From: Cloeon dipterum
Taxonomy: Eukaryota; Arthropoda; Insecta; Ephemeroptera; Baetidae
DNA: 64,000 nucleotides
Assembly: GCF_949628265.1 (NCBI RefSeq)
Contig: NC_088786.1
Coordinates: 30,525,681-30,589,680, forward strand
Direction of reading: 5' to 3'
The position numbers and the translations under genes were made by a program. A model generated the notes under the pieces. That model was given only the letters and a program-made list of their open reading frames with translations, was not told the DNA's origin and did no database searches. This document shows, one piece after another, positions 12,422-24,082 of the stretch; the stretch's first letter is position 1; every line of letters begins with the position of its first letter.

Positions 12422-12462
12422 TTTCATGTGAAAAGAACACATTAAAAATGAAACGTCAAAAT

Positions 12463-12696
12463 TTACGGCTTAGCAAAAATACATTGCTTGTCTTTTTCAA
12501 CCCAAGTAAATCCCTGAGTAATGCATGCTTCACGAAATTCGTCCAAAACTTCTGCATAAGGGCGAGTGTAGGTCTTGTACGATGTTGTTCGCATCGCTCC
12601 AACAGGACCTGCTGTAGGAATCGCTGCTGGAGTCACCCCTAACGCGAAGTGCAGAACCAAAAGGGTTGCGGCGAGGATTCCACCGGTCGTGTTCAT
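12463..12696 (-). CDS. Possible small secreted peptide, 77 aa
   Basis: A single open frame starting at ATG (12696-12694) encodes a hydrophobic N-terminus (MNTTGGILAATLLVLHFALG) that looks like a signal peptide ending near TPA or PTA. A 45-residue mature part follows, with only two cysteines (in EACITQGF and KQCIFAKP). A poly(A) signal lies 42 bases after the stop. A CTCCAG just before the ATG could be a splice acceptor, so an upstream exon is possible; an in-frame ATG ten codons upstream also exists. The predicted mature peptide is TRPYAEVLDEFREAC-like and acidic to amphipathic. I recognise no family. The isolated position in gene-poor DNA and the short length leave real doubt. Confidence 0.5.
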   Translation of the reverse strand: MNTTGGILAATLLVLHFALGVTPAAIPTAGPVGAMRTTSYKTYTRPYAEVLDEFREACITQGFTWVEKDKQCIFAKP

Positions 12697-12935
12697 GCTG
12701 GAGCAACAATTTTCCAAGGAATGCACTCATATCATTGTGCCATACGGGTTTTATACGAAAACCAGGATGGGCCAGGATGCGGCTTGGGTATTCCTTAACC
12801 CAGTTTTCCACTAAAGAGTCTAAAAACAAAACATCCGCTTTTATGCCAGACCGCAAATGTTACGTGAAAGAATTTCCTCACAAATTTGAGCAGTAAAAAA
12901 TTAATTTGAAGAAGCACAGAAAGTGCTGACGGTAG

Positions 12936-13372
12936 TGTTGTAGCGGTTCCCGCTTATTGGCGTTAACTTAGTTTGTAACCTTTAGATGTCACTTGTAACT
13001 GTATGATAAGCTTTTCTCATTTACCCTGTATAATACACCTTCACTGACCGCTCACCTACGCACGCATACGGTCATGTCGCATTTTACCTCTCCGGCCGGG
13101 AGTATAATGTCGTGCGCATATATGATGCTTGTAATAACTTATAGACCCGAAGACTATACCGGGGTAAGCATTGTATTTCACTGTGATAATAATTATTGTT
13201 ATTCTCGACTCGCATATTGATGCGTTAATTAATTGTTTATATATTGACTTTCCTTTGAGATTTTATTGTGATTATTTATTATGTAATATTTACAGTCTTA
13301 ATTATGGATTAAATCTACGTCTACAAAGGAACCAGATGCATTTCCTTTTGGCTCGAACCAAGTAACCCCACA
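12936..13372 (+). mobile_element. LTR of a retrotransposon (BEL/Pao- or Gypsy-like)
   Basis: A 437-base segment starts TGTTGTAGCGGTTCCCGC and ends AAGTAACCCCACA, immediately followed by TTTGGTGACCCCGACGTGAC. GGTGACCCCGACGTGA directly 3' of an LTR is a hallmark I associate with insect LTR retrotransposons, especially BEL/Pao. A second, imperfect copy of the LTR 3' end (CGAACCGAGTAACCCACA) lies at 13556-13573, so a truncated second LTR with a deleted interior is possible. No gag or pol sequence remains. Confidence 0.6.
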
Positions 13373-13573
13373 TTTGGTGACCCCGACGTGACGCACGGAA
13401 ATTTGCCCATAGACGCGGATATTTAGGAAATTTGAGATGAGAAGATGACATTCCTCACGCCCTGAAATTCCGAATCCACCTTCCAACGCAGCCCAACAAC
13501 TTCAGATATTTCAACAATTATTTGAGAGAACTTTTATGTGGTAAAATTTATATTTCGAACCGAGTAACCCACA
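13373..13573 (+). mobile_element. Primer-binding-site region and remnant interior of LTR element
   Basis: This begins with the PBS-like GGTGACCCCGACGTGAC right after the LTR end and continues for about 180 bases of non-coding sequence. It then reaches a degraded copy of the LTR 3' end. It reads as the leader of a retrotransposon whose coding part has been lost. Confidence 0.4.
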
Positions 13574-15540
13574 GTGTCAAGCGCTTTTTACTTCCAATTT
13601 TGGATTAATTGATTAATTCACAGATGAAAATATCAAAGGTCCAGAATTGATTAAACCATTAGAAGCGCATGTAGTGCTTTCCCCGGCTGAAACACAAAAA
13701 GCCGTCGGTAAACAAGCTCTACAATAATGAACAATAAAAGGTAGACGAGAGTGATTAGCCCGCCACTGGTTTTGTAAATGATCTCGCAGCATCCATTAGC
13801 AAATATATACGGTCGTTTGAATGCGGCCGACACTTGGAGGGCTTGAAATCGCGCACCTCTCGTCCCGACTACAAAGCGCGGCACCGTTTTTATTAGAATA
13901 ATCAATTTGTCACCCTCGCTGATCAAAACAGACATCAAGTCTTTCGCACTGAAAAGCCGTGCAAAATAGAGCAGAGAGGGAAGTTCACTCTGCTTGATTA
14001 TCCTGATTGAAAAGTGCGTGGAAAACACAGCGGGGGTTGGACGGAGGGCTTACAGCAGGTGAGAGCAGAGAAATAAACTCCCCTTGTTGCTGCTTCGGGC
14101 CGCCGAGTTTATTTCGTGTCCAGGGCTTATCTTGTGCGACTTCCTCTTTTTCAGCGTTTCCTCTCCTGCTTATTCTAATTCCTTCTTATGTGATGACGAT
14201 GAAATCATCATGGGCGCACACGCTTTGGCCTTTGTCCCCTTTGTTGGTGTTTGGGTGCCGCGGCCGCCGTCTCTGCACACCACCATAGCCGTTTGTTGGA
14301 TTTCACACGCCATGCTTTTGATGCGGCGGACAACAAACAACCAGATTTTAACACAGGCTTGGCCACCACTAGGGAAACTCGGGTTAATTTTAATGCCAGA
14401 TACATTGATACAGTCCTCCTTGCCTGCATGATTTCGTAGATAATTTTTAATTAACACGATGGATGAATTTAAAATAAAAAGCGAATTTTTGATCAGCGTT
14501 TCATGCCGTGGAAATAATAATTTTTGTGTTCCGTTCCATTAATCTGAAAGACTGACAATGCAGTGCTAAACTCGTGATTTTCTGGGCTTTTTCCGTTTGA
14601 ATGGAACCAAAAGTAACTGAACGTGAGAAACCTTTTGGTGCGGTGAACTATCTCGTTATGACGAGGTGATTCTTGCTCAAAGTCAATTTATGAAAACCAA
14701 AAAAAACAGACTACTAAGAAAATAACGGGAAACGAAAGGACATACAAATAGGGATCGACCAGCTTTTGAAGATTTATCATGTATATCAGCGGTTTCAATC
14801 GATATCCTTAAATTATAAATGTTATTTCTCTGTAGTTTGTGAAAACACATCATTTCAATCCACCATCACTCCTTTTATAGAGCTGTACCGCTGAAATTCT
14901 CTATTATTATTTGAAATCCAACTAATAGAATTAGTTTCCACACTTAGAATTAAATTGAAGTGCAGTGTAAAATTTGCTTGATTGATGAAGCGTTGAAAAG
15001 TTTCAAATGATTGGTATTTTCTTATTCTTCAAAAATAATAATCGCAGAAAATTAAATAAATCTCAAGCAAGTGAGAGCTTTTCATTTGCTGGACTTGCCG
15101 CAAGAAAGCATAGTTTACATTTTGCAGTACCGCGCAGACCAAAATTATAGCAAAAGGCTTGAGGATTACAAATCTGCCCTTTTTTAGTTCTGTTTCAGCC
15201 TGTAAGACCCGCCAAACACGATTCTTTGACTTCACACGGATTTGGCTTGCTCTACTTGCGATCGCAAAAATTTTGCGAAACGGCCAACAATTTCAATGAT
15301 GCCATGCCTCGTGAAAGCTCATCTTTTTAGCCTCTCGACGACGAATAATTTTAAGATCTTTTCTAAATTTAAGTAGGAATAACTCTCTGGGAATAGGACG
15401 CTAGAACGTGAAATTTTAATTAAAGATATATAGGAAAGAATTATGATGCACTGTGGTTTCTTATATTAGGAATTTTTTAAAGTTGCGGTTGTTGGCTGCG
15501 TGTGTGGAAATAGGACGACATCGGAAATGAGTAGACTGGC
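13574..15540. other. Intergenic DNA without recognised genes
   Basis: This includes a GC-richer patch at about 14000-14430 that is open in several frames on both strands at once. Such overlap is what base composition alone produces. No splice-supported or motif-bearing frame was found. Confidence 0.4.
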
Positions 15541-15804
15541 TGTGGTGCTGTGTTAATGTGAAGTATGGTGAGGCTCGGAGAATGGGACGGAATAAAGACT
15601 CGGACGTGCTCGAGTGGGTTTGTCAGGGACTTCGGTGAAGCGTGGCGCAGAATCCCAAGTGTGGTACCGCTTAAGACCAGGCGTGCGATCGACAACATCG
15701 GAGACGGAAGCAACATCATCTCGCTGCGATGGCGATCTTTACGTCTTACAGGCTCGTCGTCCAGATTGTCCTCAGGGTTGGTCCGGTCGTCTAGACTGTT
15801 GCAG

Positions 15805-15808
<4 letters not shown>

Positions 15809-15855
<47 letters not shown>
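15809..15855. repeat. (TC)n microsatellite
   Basis: About 23 perfect TC/GA dinucleotide units. The surrounding 15540-15800 is open in more than one frame and GC-richer than its flanks, but shows no recognisable protein. Confidence 0.95.
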
Positions 15856-15857
<2 letters not shown>

Positions 15858-17859
15858 AATTGTGTCGCGTCGGTTTATATATATGCTTGTCAAACAATGT
15901 GATTTGTCTGTTGTGTGAATTTCGTTGCAGAATGGCTATTTTTTTACGGAATGTAGGTATCCCTACAGAAATATATCATTCTAATTTACTTGTTCGCAAA
16001 GGAATTTGTAGAATGATGCTTATAAAGGATCCCCGATTGAGAATATGTGATCCATCAATGTCACAGTGACCGCGCTGGCCTTTTGTTGCTTGGATTTCAC
16101 TCAATACAGAATGGCCTTGCTGCTCTTTTTGGCTGTTCACGCCAAAAATTTCCCCATAAATCTGACTATTTCCACCATTACTTAATATATTGAATTATTT
16201 TTCGCCCTAATTTGCGGGGAATCCCAAGTTTAATATTTCAGATTATATTTTAGGAAAGCAATATATATGCATTAAATTTTTTAAGAAAAACAAAAGTCGG
16301 TCCTGTATTTTCAATCGTTTCTTGGCAAACACACTTCACATGGAGAAGCGTTGTTCAAGAGGACAAAGCTCTGAGACGATACCATAGAATGCCATTTTTA
16401 AAAATATCCCTCTAGAGGTATACCTAAAATGGATTATAGAATGAATGGATGTTGTCAAGCGAGATGACCGACCGTCGATATGATCGTTGAAACCACACAA
16501 TGGAAAAGCTTTTATGTGTACTTCAAATACCTTGTATTTGTGAATAAAAAGGATAAAGAATCGGCCGCGTGAAAGAAAATTGTGTGGCACTTGAAAATTT
16601 TTGGTGCCGGCATGAGTTGTTTAAGTGCGGGTGGTCCTCGTACGCTCTTTAAGCTGACGATAATCTGCTTATCAGGCCAGGTTGTTTTCAGGTTGTGCGC
16701 ATTAATGCGTTAACATAAAGGATTAGGCTGTGGAAATTTAACCTGGATATATCTCGCCGAAATCTATTTTATTAAATAGGATTTGGACTTTGAAGTTTAC
16801 CTCTTTCCTGGGTAGAGGAACTCCCCAAATAGAGAAAAAATGCAACATGTAAGAAATGAACCGAGATCCGATGCGTGCACTTGCAGTGAGAATATGATAT
16901 TGAAGTTATTAATGTTGTTTCTTAATGATGAGAAATGACAAGTAGGAATATTGAAAAAAATCAACAATGACAAAAAATGACAAGTAGTGGCGGCATGAAC
17001 GTGTGAAACAAAATGTAAGTTGACGCTGCAATGTCTTGTAATCAAATTTTTAATAAATTAATTAATAACAAATCAAAATTAAAAAATGGCACCACTAGAA
17101 CTGCTCGCAAAGAGAAGGCAAATTTGCTTCAAATCGGTGGTAAGGGTTGTTCCAGGGTCTGCAAACCCTGAATGCAAAGGTGCGTCTCACCGGGGGCGGC
17201 TATAAGAGGCGGGAATAGGCTGCGCTTCCTTCTGTTGCAACAATACCCTGACGTCGCTCCGAACTTCCATAGGCATTGTACATACAGTGCATGCAGCATC
17301 GCCCTGTTTTGAACTCTGCTTAATTTGTTGATGTTTTCCTGCGCATTGGGGCCTGGAGGGAATGTCCATTGTCAACTATACTGACGTTTGAAGGGGTATA
17401 ATTAGGGATGAATACCTGTGTGGGCTTCTCCTAAATTCTTGCATTCCACTGATCATTTCATTGGGGAGTGCAACAAACACATTGCTTGAAAACAGGCAAA
17501 TAAATGTATATCTAGTGCGTTTCAATAAAAACAGTGGGGACCAGATTCGTGCGACGCGCAGATGTGGCGTCTGGTGGAGTATGGCGCGAAAAAACGGTCA
17601 CGTGAAAATGCGCGAAAAGAACCAAGTTTTCGTCAATATTGTGGCATAATTTGCATTACTTGTACTAACTGTGTCTTTTGGATCGTAAAAACAAACTCTT
17701 GACACCCGTACGGCAATCCATAATGAGTTTTTTGTTTCCCCACATTCAAACGCCATCTTGGATCTTCGTAGTGGAAACGAATTTTGTCGCACATCTGGAC
17801 CCCGCTGAATAAAAAGAGAAAATTGTTGTCCGTCACCACGACCAGACTAAAACCGCGTT
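15856..17859. other. Intergenic DNA without recognised genes
   Basis: AT-rich sequence with short frames only. The minus-strand frames at about 17600-17870 next to the MITE were inspected and not accepted (see rejections). Confidence 0.4.
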
Positions 17860-18019
17860 TACACTGCAAGTCAGGGGTGAGAAAATGTCACTGCGCTGCA
17901 GTTAGAAAATCTCACCCCGCCACATGTCACTATACCTGGGGTGTCAAAGGTGAGTTTTTCGCACCGCGCAGCAGTGACATGCGGCGGGGTGAGATTTTCT
18001 CACCCCTGATTTGAAGTGT
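17860..18019. mobile_element. MITE, GGGGTGAGA family, copy 1
   Basis: An approximately 160-base element whose two ends are inverted copies: ACACTGCAAGTCAGGGGTGA on the left and TCACCCCTGATTTGAAGTGT on the right. Inside are further paired blocks (GTCACTGCGCTGC with GCAGCAGTGACATG; ATCTCACCCCGCC with GGCGGGGTGAGAT), so the whole can fold back on itself. There is no coding capacity. A shorter relative lies at 44814-44888. The structure fits a miniature inverted-repeat element derived from a DNA transposon. Confidence 0.75.
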
Positions 18020-21000
18020 GACTGATTATAATTGTGAGTAGCCCAGTCCTATACGACTTTTCAAGATTAAAAATGTTTTATTATTCAATAAGGTACCCCG
18101 AAAATGCAAATTCAGAACGCAGGAATGAAACTAATAATGTTAGCCATCTATCTCATTTTATGGGCCCACTTCGGCTTTGCTCTTCACAGAGAAAAGCTTT
18201 AACACGGTGTACGCCATAAGTGGTGCCCTTTCTCACTTTCTTATCTCTTGACATGTCATTTTTATGATAATTGACAAAAACATAATTATGTATGTGTTCT
18301 TTAAGTGAGAATAAACAAACATAAATAAATATGCATTTGAAAATTTTTCGGATGCTCGTCTTTTAGAATGACTGATTTTTGTTTCGTTCTGATCAATCAT
18401 TTCTCATTTCAAACAAAATTAGTTTTAATTGCGAGTTGCTTAATTTCATTAACATTTACTCTATTTACATGTAACTCGCAACTGCTCCAGGTTATTCCAT
18501 TTCATTATCATCATTAAAATAAAAGCAGGACTTCGTCTGATATTCCTCTAATAAAACTGTTGCTTTGCCGTGAGAGACTAAAACTTTCCAATATTCCTGA
18601 TGATCAGTTCCCACATCGCGTTGACAAGTATGAGTAAATATTGAAAAAAAGAGGCAGAGTGAAATCTCCCGCCAGTCATTTTGTCACTCCTTATTTAAAA
18701 ATAACGAGCTGAGCTTACGCACTGTCAAGCAAACAGCATCAAAATCAAAAAGCGTAATGATACATTCGTCGTTTGTAATTTGTTTCCACCTTTGATCTTT
18801 AGTGGAGGTGATATGATGATGTGCGAGAGGGAAATAATAACGTTGCGAAAATATAATCAAAGGGAGTGCCACGCGGAAAAACTTTGTGATCTTGTTAAGT
18901 AATTACATCTCCGCATTTCTGACGCGGAGAATTGACTGTGAATTAAATTGTAAATATGCCAGCTCGCTCCCCCAAATAAAATATTCCCGGGGAGCGGGCG
19001 GGCAACAGACCATTCAAATCAGAGTGATACGAATCATACGTCGCACCCTCGTTGCTCTGTTGCACCCCAGAGGGCGAAACACTTTGCGGAGTTCTTTTGT
19101 GCGGCGCAGCGTAACTTTGAAAGGATCTAAAGTGTCTCTCACAAAGACCTACACTGAAGAAATTAAAGAGCGTAAAATGTTTTATTTAAAACCCGCAGGT
19201 GCGTTGGTATTGCATTTCCTTTAATTGCTTTGAAGATAAAGTTTTTCTTCTTTTCTTCCAATCCAACCATGTATGTATTGAGAAAATGTCACATGAATTC
19301 TTAAAAAATACTTTCATTCACAAAACATACACTATTGAAATGGATTTACGTGAGTTTGAAATCATTGTGGTAAACACAAAATGCAAATTGATTGTTAAGG
19401 GGAAATGAGGAAAGTTTAGTTTATTGACAGTATTTTTAAAATTTTGTAAAGCAGCTAGTACCCTGTACAGATTTCGGCAGGTGGAAAATTAATTTTTGTG
19501 TGCAATAATATCATGAATTTGTGAGCTGTGAAAATTTAAAACGTCCCTTTTGCTGTTGGAGTAAGCAAAAAGCTTCATTCTGTTCTGTAACCCCAGGGAC
19601 ATTGAGGGATTTGCAGTGTCAGAAAGGCCAGGCCGAGTGTTGCTAATATCGCACACGACCACGTAAGCCAGCGTTGAGTGCATCACACATGAGACAGGGG
19701 TACGGATTTTGAGCCGAGTTGATGAGATGACTTTTGCCTGTGGATACGGATAATCCCATTTTCAATTTACCAGTTTCCTCATCCACTAGGATACCAGCCA
19801 ACTGATGAAAAATGCTCTTTACTAGTTGACTAAATTATTTCAGGCACAATTTCTAACGTGAATATTCAAGATATTTTTATACATGCAGAGAAAAACTCGA
19901 ATTTCTATAATTTCATTGCGCCATCATTTTCAGGACCGATATTTGTGTCGAGTTAAGAGTGTAAAACGCTTTCCGATTTCCGTGCCAAAGCAAACAGTAA
20001 ATTGCGTCGGCGTCGGCCGTTGGAGGCAGGTGATAGCAAGGCCTGAAAGTTCTCACCTCTGCGTGGTGAAAATGTTTGCTATCAGTTGTTTGGATTCACA
20101 CCCTGGCGTTTCATAAAAAGGTTGTGTTCATCATGCAGATCATCTGCTCAGAAGTAATCGGACACCCTTGGGCAAACACCTCATCATGCACTGACAAAGC
20201 ATTTAATGTGCCGGGCAAGAAGCAAAGCCCACCGCAAACATTGCTAGCGCGCCGTTGGCTGGCCCAACACCCATTGTGTCATCATATCAAAGTGACGCGT
20301 CCTCGCTCACTACCACGAAAACCCAGGCAAATTCGATCGCGAAGGGGGGACAGCCCCAATGTTTTATCAGACGCTGAAAGTTACACAACCGATGTAACAG
20401 CAATATAAATTTTATTTTGACAAATTGATGGGTAAAAAATTAGAGACAGATCCCATATTACTGAATTGAGAATCGCTCAAATGCAGTGCTTGCTGAAAAA
20501 TGTTATTTCAATTTTAAATTAAAAAACCAGACCTCACTTTAATAAAACAACAGTTAGTTTGAAAGTAGTTTGAAAGTAAGGAAAATAATATCAAAGGAAC
20601 GCCTGAATTTTAATCATTTAAATATTTATAATTTTTTCAAAAAATGTGTTTTTATTGCAAAATGATAAGGATGAAGGTTTAGTATAGTAATACTGAATTT
20701 AAAATTCCCCTTCAGCCTTTTGCCAGGGAAATAAGTGAACATCAGCAAGCGCACGATCAAAAGCGAACTCGCAACTCAGATGGCTATAGTTTGTTCATCC
20801 AAGCGTCACTATAAATGTAACACGCGCCGGTGTGGCGGTCCCATTAAAACTCGGTGAGTTGTATGATTTTGATGATTTATTGGCACGGAACACTCAAGCT
20901 ATTTTGTGGAATACGCCTATTGACTAAAACTGGAGCTACATGAGAATGGATAAACATTTGGTATTAATTTTTGGATAGTTGAAACTATAATTCGCAGTAT

Positions 21001-21774
21001 CTAGGACGAGGCGGACCGGCTTTTTTCTTTGCATATGATTAACTTTTAAAGAGCAAGAATCACGCAAATTAAGACTTTTGAGCCACACTTGAAAAGTTGA
21101 ATTCATCTGAATCACCAAATACCATCCAATCAGGCCACTCAAAAGCCCCACGTCAATTTCTATGAAACAGTAAAAAATTTCCACAAAACCATTTCCGTTT
21201 ATTCACATGGAGAATGTTTAAAAATTCTCTCTCAGCATTGATATTTGTTAAAAATTTTTAATACTGTGTAGATTTTCAGGGCGAATGACTTACACAGCGT
21301 ATTAAGCGGCATTTATTTATATCCACAAATCTCTTTTCACCTGCTCTGTTGGTGGAAAGAACGACACTGTTAAAGTACGACAATGAACAACTACTGGTCC
21401 ATCATGGAATCTCGGATCTGAAGGGAGCTTTGGCAATCGCGATTTTTATGCTATCAACATAAATATATAATATCGTATTCCCGAGTCGCAAGAGAGAGAA
21501 CTATATATATATATAATAGAGTTCCTTTTAGACGTGGAAGATCTCTTGCCTATATGCAATATGATCGAAAATTTAATAAGTGAGAAGGATATATCAGTTT
21601 TATTTTAAATTAAGCGTTATAAATTTCAGAACCAGGAATTAATTTGACAGATGGATCTTTCAGGTATTTGATAAAATTTTCACGCACAATTTCCTCATTT
21701 GCAATTGAATTACAAGAAAAGCACATGGGAAGTTAAATCCTTAGAAATATTTTTAAATTTGCAAATTAGACTGT
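18020..21774. other. Intergenic DNA upstream of GT92 gene
   Basis: No coding exon was recognised. The sequence is AT-rich with a few CpG-richer stretches (about 18950-19110 and 20200-20360). A further 5' exon of the GT92 gene could lie near the right end, because that gene's first exon contains a good splice acceptor. Confidence 0.4.
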
Positions 21775-23700
21775 ATGATACATTTGATTTTGTCTTTGGT
21801 CAAAAATCGTGCAATGCGCAAAATCAAATGCATCACCTTTATAAATAAGCAAATTGCTCTATTCATAGAACTAATATATTTTTTCAGTGTATTTATTGTG
21901 AGGAAACTGTTCTTCTCTTTCACCACTGCAGTGCTTCTGTGGTCTCTCTACTTGGTTTTGCACCCTCTCTTATTAGGTACTGAAGAAAGAAAACTTAATA
22001 AAGCTGTTGATTTGACCAGCGGCGATGACAAACTGCCGAAAGTTATTGGTGTGCAAAATGAGAGTGTATTAAAAGTTGATAATACAGTGCTCACTGATGA
22101 CGATATTTTAAGCCAGGTATAAAAACTACTCACCAAATACACGGTTTTTCTGACTTATTAGTTTTAATCAAAGATAAAGATAAAACATCCTAACGTATTT
22201 GTTGCGCACCTTCGCGACAGTGGTCCTCGATTCAACAAGACGTGTGGATTATATGTGAACCCTTTGGACATCCATTACAACAATATTTATTGGCAACAGC
22301 AAAAAACGGACAATGAGTCTTATATTCTTTACGGTGCTTACTTCGACGGCAGACCAGCAGCAGGCGGACGGATTATTCGAATTCTCGCCATGATTGACAA
22401 AATCAACCTCACAGAAAACGCCAACTGCCTTTTGTGGTTCGGAAATGAAAAGCCTGCATTTTCTAAAGTGAAGCATTAAACAATGTATTGAGTTTTTTAA
22501 TAACTGTGGCTGCGTCCAGATTTCCCACTCGCTATACATTTGGAATACGAAATGGGGAGCTAAGAACGAGTCTCTTCATCCCTACGTCCTCAGCTGCTCC
22601 ATACCCAAAGAGTACGGCGACCGAGTGCCAGACTCCGTTACGTTGGTCGGTCGTCCCTGCGACCGCGCCACAAACAATCTCAGGGTGGTGCACAATCCAC
22701 TCCAGGAAGAATATAAAAAGGATTTTGTCGTTTGCGTAAAGGCGTTGAATCTGAAACATAACGCATCTTTCGCAATCCGGCTTGTGGAATGGATTGAACT
22801 GCTCAGAATTCTTGGAGCTGACAAAATCGTCTTTTATGAATTACACGTTCGTAAAAGCACAACCCCAAGTTTGATAATATTTATTATTTTTCAATTTTCA
22901 GGTTCACGAAAATATCACTCGAGTGTTGGAACACTATGAGAAAACGTGGAATGTGGAAATAATCAAAGTCACCATGCCTGGACACTACGCCAATATCCCA
23001 GATTTAATGCCCACCTATCTAAAGCATCGTGGTGCCAGCAAGCGCCTCCAGGAATTGATTTACTTTACTGACTGTCTCTATCAAAACATGTATCAGTACC
23101 AATACGTCGTTTTGCTTGACGTGGACGAGGTTTGTTGTTTTTTTTTAAATTCAGTAGCACACTTATAATTGGCCTTAATAATTATAGGTGATTGTTCCGC
23201 GTGGGGAGATAAAAACGTGGCAGCAGCTCATATATGATATAACATTGCCGGAAGCTGTCGCTGCTAAAAATATCACTTACGCTTCTTTCATCGCTCGCAA
23301 TGTTTACTTCATGGACGATAAAAAAGAGTTGAACGACTGGTACTTGGAAATTCCGAAATACATGCATATGCTGCAGCATGTCCGCCGAGACAGGAATTAC
23401 ATTAAGCCAGGCGGTGGCATCAAGGCATTTCACAACACTGACCTCATTCTTGCACTCCACAACCACTTTGCCCGCGCGTGCATCGGCAATCCTAATCTGA
23501 GTTGCCCGAGATACGATTTTGATCTGAAAGACGCACATTTGCAGCACTATTGCACCGCAAGGAAAAATCCTGGATGTACCTCTCCCCGTAACTTAACTTT
23601 GGACACAAATGTTTGGAGGTTTAAACATGAATTAATTGACGCAGTAAAGGCGACATTGAAAGAGACAGGATTTCTTAAGAAAAGCAATCTAACTCTTTAG
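21775..23700 (+). CDS. Glycosyltransferase family 92 (DUF23), type II membrane protein
   Basis: Exons 21775-22116, 22174-22467, 22520-22846, 22902-23129 and 23188-23700 give a 568-codon frame. Introns are 52-58 bases and every junction is phase 0. A signal-anchor helix at about residues 44-67 (RKLFFSFTTAVLLWSLYLVL region) is followed by a short stem, then the luminal domain. FVVCVKAL and the EWIELLRILGADKIVFYE block are typical of the family. A DxD metal site is present in LLDVDEVIVPRGE (D394, D396), as is the late RRDRNYIKPGG...HNTD block. GT92 enzymes are Golgi galactosyltransferases acting on N-glycan core fucose or related glycans in invertebrates; the acceptor here is unknown. The start is uncertain: a TTTTTTCAG at 21879-21887 could be an acceptor for an upstream exon. 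Confidence 0.9.
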
Positions 23701-24076
23701 GGGATGTGTGTATAGTTTTTTTTAAACTCTTTTGCTGGTTTGTGACTGAAGAAATAATGGGTTTAAGATTTGCACGAATTATTTAATTTCAAGCAGTTTC
23801 ATTACACGTCAAATTAAATTATTTTGCTTAAAAAAGTATGTTCTTGGATTTTTCCCTTTCTTGCAGGGCGGCTATTCTAGTTTTTCCCAGAAAATTGTCG
23901 AATTTAAAGCAATTCAAAAACTGCACACAAAGTTATTATAAAATTAAATTTAAACTGGTATTATATTGCTACTGTTATAATTGAAATCAGAATGTTTAAC
24001 ATTTTTTTTGGCAAAAAAGGTGTATTTTGTCATTGTAAGACCTGTGTCGAGTTGATTAAAAATTCGGAATTGTATC

Positions 24077-24082
24077 AATAAA
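24077..24082 (+). terminator. Candidate poly(A) signal of GT92 gene
   Basis: AATAAA on the gene strand, 377 bases after the stop. No earlier AATAAA was seen in the 3' flank. Confidence 0.4.

Noticed and set aside
12530-12856. 108-codon minus-strand frame overlapping the small secreted peptide
   Set aside because: Different frame from the signal-peptide ORF, no motif, ends in Arg/Ser-rich out-of-frame sequence. Only one of the two can be the main product, and the signal-peptide frame has better support.
14007-14457. Cluster of overlapping frames on both strands
   Set aside because: Five frames are open at once in a GC-richer patch; none has a motif, a signal peptide with context, or splice support.
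15477-15893. 138-codon minus-strand frame with Arg-Glu repeats
   Set aside because: The Arg-Glu run is the translated TC microsatellite; the overlapping plus-strand frames are equally open.
17598-17869. Minus-strand frames of 64 and 78 codons next to the MITE
   Set aside because: They look mildly protein-like, with an acceptor-like TTATTCAG, but two frames are equally open, no domain is recognised and no partner exon was found.
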